The notes under the pieces: model-generated
What the model was told of the DNA's origin: nothing
What the model saw: only the letters and a program-made list of their open reading frames with translations
Database searches by the model: none
Assembly: GCA_002495675.1 (NCBI GenBank)
Contig: DAGH01000013.1
Span: 36,928-47,922 of the forward strand
DNA length: 10,995 nt
DNA from: Euryarchaeota archaeon UBA182
GTDB taxonomy: Archaea > Thermoplasmatota > Poseidoniia > Poseidoniales > Thalassarchaeaceae
Direction of reading: 5' to 3'
Translations under genes and position numbers: made by a program
Shown here: positions 1 through 7,113 of the stretch, piece by piece
Layout of the letters: every line of letters starts with the position of its first letter
Numbering within the stretch: the stretch's first letter is position 1

Positions 1-368
1 ATGCCCATTCCTTCGTCTGGCCAGTCGGGGTGCATGTCATCCATTGCGGCGATTCTGCACTCAGTCATCCGAGCAGGCTCAAACATACGATCCCCGTCAT
101 ACCACCATGCGCATACCATACCTGGCAACACATGACCGGCATTCGGATCGATCTTCATCCTAGCCCCAGGAGACCACCAATGGTCATTCACCCTAATCGA
201 AGGGGTTTCTTTCGTGGACCATAAAACCATCAATTGCCTAGATCTTTTCGGATTTTTCGGATCGGGCAGAATTAGGATGAACCACCACCACCACCAAGAG
301 AGTCTCTTGATCGGAGGGAGGACATCGAACCTCCAAAGGGTTGAGAGGTCTCCTGCGAACTTATCCAT
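1..368 (-). CDS. Unrecognised protein with a five-Trp run, 3' end cut by the window start
   Basis: The frame is open from the ATG at 368 to the window edge, giving at least 122 residues without a stop. I do not recognise the family. The N-terminus begins MDKFAGDLSTLWRFDV. A run of five tryptophans (residues 25-29, bases 282-296) follows, then a short hydrophobic patch (FILILP). The rest is soluble-looking, Trp-rich (WW near residues 64 and 88) and ends acidic. It could be a membrane-interface-associated or beta-rich protein, but no function can be assigned. It starts 8 nt after the stop of permease B, so it probably belongs to the same transcript. An in-frame TTG at 380 overlaps that stop as TTGA. 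That TTG lies 5 nt after the Shine-Dalgarno-like AGGAGAGAG (386-394), and the same 4-nt overlap style occurs at two other junctions here, so it is a credible alternative start. Confidence 0.75.
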   Translation of the reverse strand, partial: MDKFAGDLSTLWRFDVLPPIKRLSWWWWWFILILPDPKNPKRSRQLMVLWSTKETPSIRVNDHWWSPGARMKIDPNAGHVLPGMVCAWWYDGDRMFEPARMTECRIAAMDDMHPDWPDEGMG

Positions 369-376
369 ATCAACGC

Positions 377-2008
377 TCAATCTATCTCTCTCCTTTTGAA
401 TATGGACTGGCCAACGAGTATGGGTAGCGAAATGAAGGCCAGTAGAACTGTTATGCTGAGTCCAATTGCAAATGCTGGAGATCCAGTGCCGAATGTGTGC
501 AGGGGGGGCCTCCAGAAGAAGCCCAGGCCGGAGTCGATGTTGAACGCTGTTGACATTTGGGAGAGCATGATGGTGTCTGGCCATGCAACTAGCACCACAG
601 CATCGATCATCTGCAGGGACCAATGGGACACCGATATCACAGGCACCAGTTCAGCCCCGAAGAGGGTCATAACCGCCATTGCAAACTCATATACTCCGTA
701 GATGAGTGCGAGATACACGCCGTATTTTGGAGACATGAGCCCCATTGCATTGAAGATGGAACCATATGCGGCTAGCGACAGGACTGTCACTGCGCCGATC
801 CCGAACCATACGTTGAAATCCGCTAAACGATTCCCCTCCGGCCCTAGGAAAACAGTCACGAGAGCCATGAGAAGTGACATCAGGAGGACGAATCCTCCTG
901 CAAATATGAGGTATCCAGATAGCCTGTAGACAATGAATTCTCCTCTGTGGATGGGTTTCGATAGCAAGTAATGTAAGGTCCCGTTCTCACTTTCATCTCT
1001 AATCAATCCCAGTGCTAGGAACAGGGGGAGGAAAATACCAATTATCATTGCAAATGCAATTTTTCCTGTTATGATGATGAATGACCTATGCGAAGATTCC
1101 CCCATTAACTCCGAATCAACGGGGTCTTCATCGACCAACATGTCAGGCTGAATCTGAATAACCGATCCATCTGCACCTCTGGTCCAAAGGACGTCACAGG
1201 GGATTCGATTCCTGTTTGAGTCGTCGTTGTCTGCAGCGACTTGTTCGGGGTATTCGGACCTTGTACAATCTCCGTCATCGTCGAAACCCTGGCTACTTGA
1301 CGGGTTATTTGGATCCCAGTCGATACCATCTTCATCGATGTAGGCCTCTGGTGGATCAGGCAGGACTTGGAACCGCTCGGTCACGACGCCAAAGATTGCA
1401 TACCACCCTTGTGCGACAGTGAGGGTACCGTTCCCATCGAACCTCAGGAACTGTAGATATCTGTCCCCATTGGCCATGACGCAAGAATATGGTGACCAAC
1501 CGTAGGGGGTGTTCTCTAGAAGCTCGTCTATAATTTCCGGGCAAGGCTCATCCCCCTCGGGGTAATAATCCAAGATGTTGTCCCAAGAACCTGAAAACAG
1601 CGAGGGGCCATCAGCATCCCAGGAGTGATTTCCCGTGTGGGATCTTGGCCCGTTGTAGTAAATTTCTCCCTCTGGAATGAACAGCCCAGACCCAGGGTAT
1701 TCGTCTGGGTTGAAGTCACTCGAACCGTACTTTCTCTCCTGCCCCAGGGGATATCCATCCCCATCATAGTCAACCGAATCTCCGTCGTTGTCTATAGATT
1801 CGAATCCATCCCGCACGGAATCCACGTAGAATGCGGACAGAAGGAGCAGGAGGAGGGTTGAGACCCCGAACACCGTCCATGTGGAGGTCTTGTTCCGAAG
1901 TTGTTTGATGGTCAATTCAATTACTGCCCCTGCCTTTCGGTCCAGCGCAGTCCAGACCGTGGTGGACAGTCGCCTGCCCTCCGAGTCATTGATCTCTGAC
2001 CCTGACAT
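377..2008 (-). CDS. ABC-2 type permease (B) with large acidic extracytoplasmic insert
   Basis: Membrane subunit of an ABC transporter, 543 residues; the substrate is unknown. One N-terminal membrane helix (about 43-63) is followed by a hydrophilic segment (about 65-305). Five or six helices then cluster near 308-335, 358-388, 398-425, 429-452 and 510-533. A cytoplasmic motif after the second helix (LIRDESENGTLHYLLSKPIHR, about 334-355) is typical of ABC-2 permeases, which often read DE..GTL..LLS.P..R. The insert is rich in Asp and Gly, with DNDGD and DYDGDG near 73-85 and DDDGD near 243-247. It has four cysteines (156, 176, 248, 271) that could form two disulfides if exposed outside. The acidic repeats resemble calcium-binding thrombospondin-type-3 or EF-like loops; calcium binding is inferred. 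ATG at 2008 overlaps the ATPase B stop by 1 nt (TAATG), indicating translational coupling and pairing with that ATPase. Confidence 0.88.
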   Translation of the reverse strand: MSGSEINDSEGRRLSTTVWTALDRKAGAVIELTIKQLRNKTSTWTVFGVSTLLLLLLSAFYVDSVRDGFESIDNDGDSVDYDGDGYPLGQERKYGSSDFNPDEYPGSGLFIPEGEIYYNGPRSHTGNHSWDADGPSLFSGSWDNILDYYPEGDEPCPEIIDELLENTPYGWSPYSCVMANGDRYLQFLRFDGNGTLTVAQGWYAIFGVVTERFQVLPDPPEAYIDEDGIDWDPNNPSSSQGFDDDGDCTRSEYPEQVAADNDDSNRNRIPCDVLWTRGADGSVIQIQPDMLVDEDPVDSELMGESSHRSFIIITGKIAFAMIIGIFLPLFLALGLIRDESENGTLHYLLSKPIHRGEFIVYRLSGYLIFAGGFVLLMSLLMALVTVFLGPEGNRLADFNVWFGIGAVTVLSLAAYGSIFNAMGLMSPKYGVYLALIYGVYEFAMAVMTLFGAELVPVISVSHWSLQMIDAVVLVAWPDTIMLSQMSTAFNIDSGLGFFWRPPLHTFGTGSPAFAIGLSITVLLAFISLPILVGQSIFKRREID

Positions 2009-2940
2009 TACGCATCGCCCACCAAATACGCCAACAAGGACTCAAGATTATCATCTGGATTCTCAATAGAATAGATCTGTATTCCAGACTTCAAAATAAG
2101 CGTAGGAAGTAATTGATGTGCCTCAGAGAGATCCTTCGTCATTATCTCTAAGCTTTCACTGTCAATGAACCTAACCCCATAGACTGGTTGTTGATCAATG
2201 AAAGTGGAAGCGAGTGCCCGCGAGTCTGCGCAGCGTATCAAAATCCTGTGAGGGTGTTTGTCGAGCATGGCTCTTATTGCGTGGAGATTTCCGAGAGCGA
2301 CCAATTTTCCAGAGTGCAGGATCACGATTTGCTCTGTAATTCTCTCAATCTCCTCCAGAATATGGCTTGAAACCAGGACAGTCTTACCCTTGGATCCCAT
2401 TTCTCTGATTACGTTCATTATGCTCGTTCTAGCTAATGGATCGCAACCGTGTAGAGGCTCGTCAAGTATCAGGAGATCAGGATCATGCACCAATGCTGCG
2501 GCTATTTTTACCCTCTGTCTCATGCCCTTGCTATATTTTCCGATCTCCTTGTTCAGAACGCCCTCTAGATCCACGAAACTCAACGCCTGTTCCGCACGCT
2601 TTTCGGCCTCATACCTGGTCATGCCATGCAGCCTAGCCAACGTGGATACGAAGTCTAGCGACGTCATCCAATCATACATCTTCTCGGACTCGCTTACGTA
2701 TCCTACTCTTCTGTAGGGGGATGTGGTCTCCCAGGGGTCTGTTCCGAAAAGTTTCACAGATCCATTGCTGGGCCTCAATCTCCCCATTAGCAGTTTGAAC
2801 AGAGTCGACTTACCGGCCCCGTTCATGCCTAGTATGCCGGTGACGCCCCCGTCTATAGCAAGTGATACGTCATTAACCCCAATCACCTGGCCATACCATT
2901 TCGATACGTGATCCAGTGCGATTGCGGGGGTTGAGTTCAT
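2008..2940 (-). CDS. ABC transporter ATP-binding protein (B)
   Basis: Cytoplasmic ATPase of an ABC-2 type transporter, 310 residues, a usual length for the family. Visible motifs in order: Walker A GMNGAGKST (38-46), ABC signature in the form YSKGMRQR (136-143), Walker B LLILDEP (156-162), a D-loop HGCD, and the switch His193 in SSHILEE. The KGMRQ signature is the common variant in the CcmA/NatA-like group that pairs with ABC-2 permeases. About 80 residues after the nucleotide-binding domain form a C-terminal extension of the kind seen in these ATPases. ATG at 2940 overlaps the stop of permease A as ATGA, and its own stop overlaps the start of permease B. The gene therefore sits between two permeases in one operon. 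Drug, polysaccharide or lipid export are all possible; nothing in the sequence picks one. Confidence 0.93.
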   Translation of the reverse strand: MNSTPAIALDHVSKWYGQVIGVNDVSLAIDGGVTGILGMNGAGKSTLFKLLMGRLRPSNGSVKLFGTDPWETTSPYRRVGYVSESEKMYDWMTSLDFVSTLARLHGMTRYEAEKRAEQALSFVDLEGVLNKEIGKYSKGMRQRVKIAAALVHDPDLLILDEPLHGCDPLARTSIMNVIREMGSKGKTVLVSSHILEEIERITEQIVILHSGKLVALGNLHAIRAMLDKHPHRILIRCADSRALASTFIDQQPVYGVRFIDSESLEIMTKDLSEAHQLLPTLILKSGIQIYSIENPDDNLESLLAYLVGDA

Positions 2941-3944
2941 TCTCTTGTCACCTCCAATGATGACACGCGGCTCGCGAAGATCGAGAGAGATGCTGCGTTC
3001 ATTGCTAGCAAAGAAACAACAGACATGATGAGCGGGTGGTCATAGTTTGATGGCAATCCCACCAACCATTGTCCCAAATGGGCCAGGCAGTCATATGGGC
3101 TCAGGAGGTAGATGTATGTGGTCTCAAATTGTATCTCAACTAGCCAAGCGACTATCTTTGATCCTAGAATCAATCCTAGGAAAGATACTGAAGCCGTGAA
3201 TCTGCTTGTGCTGATGCTTGAGAGTGCTATGCCTATTGATGTATATGTGAATACAAGGAAGATTCCTGCTACTAAACCCCCAATAAATATTGGAATCGTA
3301 TCTGCTATGAACGACCAACCCTCTCCCTTGAATACGATTGCAGCAGAGTAATACATCATGTATGTCAGGATGATGACCGTGGCCAATACAGAAGCAGCAC
3401 TGAGCCATTTCATCGAGGCGTAGTCTAACCTCGAAATCGGCCTTGAAAAATACAGCGCACTGGTTCCATTTTTCCTATCATCTGAGACCAAACCACCCAC
3501 GACCAACGCAGTCAGTAGGGGCCACATGCAAAGATTTCGTGGGAAGTAACCTAACACGTTCCCCCAAAGGTTGTACCGATTCACACCCCACATCCTGTTT
3601 AGGAAGCCCGTGGCATCTCCACTCACCATGGAGGACAGGAGTAGCATCAGTATGGGAGTCATCGAACCGAGTATGACCACGAGCAGGGCCAGTCTAACGA
3701 AAGGGTGGTACCTTCTATGTCCCGATCCTGAAATTATGCCATACACGTGATGTCTATAGATTGCATAATTTCTGACCCACCTCGGCCCCAGTGGCCCATT
3801 CCATGGACGATAGATCTGTTCGAAGATCTGCCCTTTTGGGGTCGATGCGACCGTGGCTGAAGTATCTAGGTCGCCATCCCCAGATCCATATGCGGCTTCG
3901 ATATCGGCCTCGCCAAGACCGCCTTCTTCAATGGTGTCGCTCAC
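2937..3944 (-). CDS. ABC-2 type permease (A)
   Basis: Integral membrane subunit, 335 residues. An acidic cytoplasmic tail of about 40 residues (IEEGGLGEADIEAAYG region) precedes six apparent helices near 83-105, 130-153, 180-202, 214-236, 247-270 and 304-325. The loop after the second helix (SDDRKNGTSALYFSRPISR, about 154-172) matches the usual ABC-2 permease motif, as in permease B, so the two permeases are probably distant paralogues. This one lacks the large extracytoplasmic insert. The start is GTG at 3944, overlapping the stop of ATPase A as GTGA; no clear ribosome-binding site precedes it, which fits translational coupling. It most likely works with ATPase A, or with both ATPases in a four-protein complex. 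The substrate is unknown. Confidence 0.87.
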   Translation of the reverse strand: MSDTIEEGGLGEADIEAAYGSGDGDLDTSATVASTPKGQIFEQIYRPWNGPLGPRWVRNYAIYRHHVYGIISGSGHRRYHPFVRLALLVVILGSMTPILMLLLSSMVSGDATGFLNRMWGVNRYNLWGNVLGYFPRNLCMWPLLTALVVGGLVSDDRKNGTSALYFSRPISRLDYASMKWLSAASVLATVIILTYMMYYSAAIVFKGEGWSFIADTIPIFIGGLVAGIFLVFTYTSIGIALSSISTSRFTASVSFLGLILGSKIVAWLVEIQFETTYIYLLSPYDCLAHLGQWLVGLPSNYDHPLIMSVVSLLAMNAASLSIFASRVSSLEVTRE

Positions 3945-4933
3945 TCCCCGGGCACCCCCTTCAAGTCGGATGCGCTCTTTGCAGATTTGCCCAGTTTCCG
4001 CATTATTAACAAGAAAATGTCTTCCAGGTCTGGTTCAAACTCCCTCAGGACCCTGACCTGTGCGCCGGTTTCAGATGCTCCTTCCAATATGGCTCTAATC
4101 GTTTGATCGCCCTGGTGTTCGATCCTCATTATCCTACCCATCCTTCGAACTTTGTGCCCGTGCAGGAGTAGCCATTGTTCCAGTTTAGTGGCTCCACCCC
4201 AAACAGATATCTCAATCTCCCGGGTTATCTGTCTGGCAAGTTCGTCTATTCTTCCTTCCACAACCACTTTTCCGGCGGACAGCATTACCACCCTATCGCA
4301 CACTCCTTGGATATCTTCCATCACATGGCTGGTCATGATCACAGTTCCACCTCCTTCCGAAATAGTTCTTCTAAGAGTGTCTAACATGAATTGCCTTGCA
4401 GAGGCGTCGAGGCCGTTTGTTGGCTCGTCGCAAAACAGTATCTGCGGGTCATGGACGATAGCGCATGCCAACTTTGTAGCTTGTCTCATGCCGGTAGAGA
4501 AGCTTTCTATCTTCCTGTAGCGTTGATCTTGAAGTCCCACATATTGGAGTACCTCATGTGCTCTTTGAGTTGCCTGATCGGGCCTCATTCCAAGCAATTC
4601 CCCTGCGTATCTGACTTGGTCGACAGCAGTTAGGCCCGGGTCAAGAGAATCGTATTCTGCCATGTAACCTATCTTCGATCTGATGTCTGGGCCCATCGTT
4701 GAGATATCCTTACCGAGTACTTCGCCGCCCCCCTCTGTTATCCTGATTAGGCCCAGAATACACTTGAACAAAGTAGACTTGCCAGAGCCGTTTGGGCCAA
4801 GTATGCCCACTCCTCCGGTGCCAATGTCAAGATCTACACCATCAAGCGCTACATGTGGCCCGTAGAGTTTCCGAAGGCCGCGTATCTGTATGATCGGATT
4901 GGCGATATCGAAGCCTCCTTCTGATTGTCCCAA
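3941..4933 (-). CDS. ABC transporter ATP-binding protein (A)
   Basis: Cytoplasmic ATPase of about 330 residues. Motifs: Walker A GPNGSGKST (46-54), signature FSTGMRQA (145-152), Walker B ILFCDEP (165-171), D-loop NGLD, and switch His203 in TSHVMED. About 90 residues follow the nucleotide-binding domain as a C-terminal extension ending in a Lys-rich stretch. The family is the ABC-2-linked CcmA/NatA-like group. The start is uncertain. The only standard start codon before the conserved domain is TTG at 4933, 15 nt after the tgtA stop, with no Shine-Dalgarno before it. A strong AGAAGGAGG (4914-4922) lies inside this reading and would fit initiation near residue 10 (an ATC codon) just before the conserved beta strand IIQIRGL. 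The gene leads the ATPase-permease-ATPase-permease block. Confidence 0.92.
   Translation of the reverse strand: MGQSEGGFDIANPIIQIRGLRKLYGPHVALDGVDLDIGTGGVGILGPNGSGKSTLFKCILGLIRITEGGGEVLGKDISTMGPDIRSKIGYMAEYDSLDPGLTAVDQVRYAGELLGMRPDQATQRAHEVLQYVGLQDQRYRKIESFSTGMRQATKLACAIVHDPQILFCDEPTNGLDASARQFMLDTLRRTISEGGGTVIMTSHVMEDIQGVCDRVVMLSAGKVVVEGRIDELARQITREIEISVWGGATKLEQWLLLHGHKVRRMGRIMRIEHQGDQTIRAILEGASETGAQVRVLREFEPDLEDIFLLIMRKLGKSAKSASDLKGVPGE
4914..4922 (-). promoter_or_regulatory. Shine-Dalgarno-like AGAAGGAGG inside the ATPase A reading frame
   Basis: On the minus strand this purine tract closely complements the 3' end of 16S rRNA. It lies 7 nt before an in-frame ATC codon (4906-4904), not before the TTG at 4933. 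It may be chance, since it encodes Glu-Gly-Gly. It may also mark a non-standard start, or an original ATG altered to ATC by mutation or sequence error. Confidence 0.25.
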
Positions 4934-4948
4934 TGCTAAGCCATTGGC

Positions 4949-7093
4949 CTATGAATCAATCGCCGTCAAGTTTAGGTTATTCTTGTCCAAGGCCCCCTCT
5001 CTGACCTTGACCGCCACCCCCTTGGTCATGACTGCCATCTCCTCTGAGGTGGAGTTTGATACTCCGTGTGCGACGAGGTTGTCATCCTCGTCGACGACTA
5101 AACATGGCTGTCCTACGATCAACCATGGATCTGCATTGAGTATGAACCCATGCATGACATTTCTGCCGGCTCCGACGAAGGGTATTGCGTCCCGATGGAT
5201 GGTGATTCTGGGGAGTCCCTGGTGATCACCCCGTGGTTGTATGTCCTTCGGAACCTCGACAGTGCCCTCCGCCGATTTCATTGCTTCGTGAATAAACTTG
5301 GCGCCGTGGAGAGCAAGTGATATCCCTCCGTCGTTTAGCCGAGGTGAGAACAAATGCATTTCTCCATTGAATACATTTACGGGTCTATTGGTATTTGATC
5401 GCCTTACCCGGATTCCATCTGTGATCTCACACCCAATGGCAGGGCTAACTCCGCAAAGAACTGAAAGCTTGTCTACGAAAGAGCACCTTTCAATCCACTC
5501 CAGTATCGGTTTATCCTGTTCATATTCAGGATCCTCGGGAGTTAGGGTCAGGACTGGAATTCCGCCGAGCCCCATCGACTTAAGATCTATACTGTAGTCA
5601 ATATCCTTGGTATGAATTCGATGTATATTGGACCCCTCAACCCTACACCACGGAGAGAGGTCCTCCAGAGAGTATGGCACAAGTCCAATCGGCGAATCGA
5701 TCATCACCACCGTTCTGGGATCTTCTTTCAAAACTCGTTGAACAGTTGACCCGTACGAGGCTCTCCAGGGTGGTTCTCCCTCTTTCATCACGACGACTCT
5801 GGAAGGTGGCCCAGAGGAGCCATCATGCCAAGACCCGGGAGGCCGCCATCTCTGTACCAACAGTGACTTAGCATGGATAATGTGGGGTCTGTTGGGGAGG
5901 TCTTCGCTAAGGGGTTCGGATGAGGGGCGAACGGGGTCTGTAGATTTGATAATTGATCGCACCCTCATGGCCGAGGGCTGGTTAGGGTCAATCCGTTCTT
6001 TGATGATTCCTAGAAATGCCTCCCGGAGGTGTGGTGATGAATGACTTCTCCTCTCTGCCATGCTCCATATTGACCCATTCCTGACTGCCTCCCTGCACCT
6101 TGCAAGTTCCCGCTGTGTCACCTCTAGGTTGTGCCGTGCCAGAAGACTAGTTCTTTCCGGCTTGCGCATCGCCCTTACTTGTGCTGGTGTGTAGGTGGAT
6201 ATGTGACTAGATTGGGTGGGCCACTCTACCATGGATTCGATTCGATAGGTCCCCTCCTCGGAAAGTAGTCGTCCGTCTTTTGCAAACAACGCATAGGCTG
6301 CTGAGTCAAACAGATCTGCGCCAAGTGCGATGCACATAGGAAATAGCATAGGGTGTCCACAGCCAAATATGTGCATAGGGCGGTTTGCAGGGAGTTCGGA
6401 GGATGACGACAGAATGATCTCGATGAGATCATGGTATCTTTGCGACTCCATCAGCGGGACAATCCCGCCTATGGGGTGTATCGAGAATTTTTTACCTTGG
6501 AATTCGGATTCTGCCATCATCTTGGCAGACTGGGCCCTCAGATCTTGGTGCAGCCCGCCTTGGATTGGTCCATTCAACATAATCTTCGAATCGGCTACCT
6601 GCAGTGACTTCGGCGCTCTTTCTACAGTGATTCTGACGGCATCTTCTATTTCCTTTCTGGTCATGTCAGGTCTACCAAAAACATCTAACATCGTGCCAAT
6701 ATCGACTCCTATCGTGGCTTGAAATCTGACGATTTCTTCCACGGAAACCTCCACGTCCCCGTATACGTAAGACTGAAAGGTTCCGGAATCTGTCATTATT
6801 ACGCCCGGGAAATCCAACAGTTCGTGAATTCCTTCCTCAGTGGCCCTTTCGCGTAGGTCGTCATTTTTCCAAATGACGTAAGAATTGGTTATCAAAGCCC
6901 TGAACCCGAATTCATCCCACAGGGACCTTGGTTCGACAGTGAGGATGTTTGGGTTGACGACTGGTAGAAGTGCTGGAGTGTTTAGTATGCCGTGTTTAGT
7001 GAATAACTTTCCTAGTCGTGCGGCTCCATCTCTCCGGGTGACCTCAAACTTTCCGAGGTCCTGTGGCCTGCAGGGACTTGGATCTGAATTCAT
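4949..7093 (-). CDS. tgtA: Archaeal tRNA-guanine transglycosylase (archaeosine), zinc-site cysteines missing
   Basis: In archaea this enzyme swaps guanine at tRNA position 15 for the base preQ0, the first tRNA step of archaeosine synthesis. At 714 residues it is longer than the roughly 580 typical of the family. Order: TGT barrel (about 12-360), an extended variable linker (about 365-405), C1-like region with DSPIGLVP (about 466-473), C2-like region (about 560-605), and a C-terminal PUA RNA-binding domain (about 628-700). Catalytic residues are kept: Asp102 in DSGTFQS and Asp263 in LFDSAAYALFAKDGR. IQGG and HPIGGIVPL substrate motifs are also present. The stretch equivalent to the CxCxxC zinc motif reads WPTQSSHIS (residues 291-299), with all three Cys absent, while the fourth ligand His321 (ARHNL) remains. 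ATG at 7093 has AGGAAGGAA 5 nt upstream. It follows the dehydratase gene by 20 nt. Confidence 0.93.
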   Translation of the reverse strand: MNSDPSPCRPQDLGKFEVTRRDGAARLGKLFTKHGILNTPALLPVVNPNILTVEPRSLWDEFGFRALITNSYVIWKNDDLRERATEEGIHELLDFPGVIMTDSGTFQSYVYGDVEVSVEEIVRFQATIGVDIGTMLDVFGRPDMTRKEIEDAVRITVERAPKSLQVADSKIMLNGPIQGGLHQDLRAQSAKMMAESEFQGKKFSIHPIGGIVPLMESQRYHDLIEIILSSSSELPANRPMHIFGCGHPMLFPMCIALGADLFDSAAYALFAKDGRLLSEEGTYRIESMVEWPTQSSHISTYTPAQVRAMRKPERTSLLARHNLEVTQRELARCREAVRNGSIWSMAERRSHSSPHLREAFLGIIKERIDPNQPSAMRVRSIIKSTDPVRPSSEPLSEDLPNRPHIIHAKSLLVQRWRPPGSWHDGSSGPPSRVVVMKEGEPPWRASYGSTVQRVLKEDPRTVVMIDSPIGLVPYSLEDLSPWCRVEGSNIHRIHTKDIDYSIDLKSMGLGGIPVLTLTPEDPEYEQDKPILEWIERCSFVDKLSVLCGVSPAIGCEITDGIRVRRSNTNRPVNVFNGEMHLFSPRLNDGGISLALHGAKFIHEAMKSAEGTVEVPKDIQPRGDHQGLPRITIHRDAIPFVGAGRNVMHGFILNADPWLIVGQPCLVVDEDDNLVAHGVSNSTSEEMAVMTKGVAVKVREGALDKNNLNLTAIDS

Positions 7094-7098
7094 TCGTT

Positions 7099-7107
7099 TT
7101 CCTTCCT
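7099..7107 (-). promoter_or_regulatory. Probable ribosome-binding site for tgtA
   Basis: AGGAAGGAA on the minus strand ends 5 nt before the ATG at 7093. It lies in the short gap after the dehydratase stop. It supports this start, which also places the conserved TGT N-terminus (GKFEVTRRDGAARLG) at residues 14-28, as expected. Confidence 0.45.
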
Positions 7108-7113
7108 AATTGG

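Noticed and set aside
295..309. Inverted repeat CAAGAGA-n-TCTCTTG
   Set aside because: The spacer is a single base, no T-run follows, and it lies inside a reading frame, so it is neither a hairpin terminator nor a convincing operator.
317..334. tRNA-like T-arm (GGAGG stem with TTCGA in the loop on the minus strand)
   Set aside because: No acceptor, D or anticodon arms can be drawn around it, the loop length is wrong, and the stretch is in the open coding frame of the left-edge gene.
214..399. Plus-strand frame encoding a His-run peptide
   Set aside because: It is the antisense reading of TGG repeats in the minus-strand gene and has no family resemblance.
2522..2535. Unusual ABC signature (SKGMRQ rather than LSGGQ)
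   Set aside because: This variant is common in ATPases that pair with ABC-2 permeases, so it is not noteworthy.
5750..5850. ArcS-like lysine-transfer domain in the middle of TgtA
   Set aside because: The SPxGLVP segment looked like ArcS, but the order fits the ordinary C1 domain of archaeal TgtA, and the ArcS KPYxxSxxH motif is absent.
4949..7093. DNA-modifying TGT (DpdA-like)
   Set aside because: The C-terminal C1, C2 and PUA domains bind tRNA and are not expected in DpdA; no DNA-modification partner genes lie nearby.
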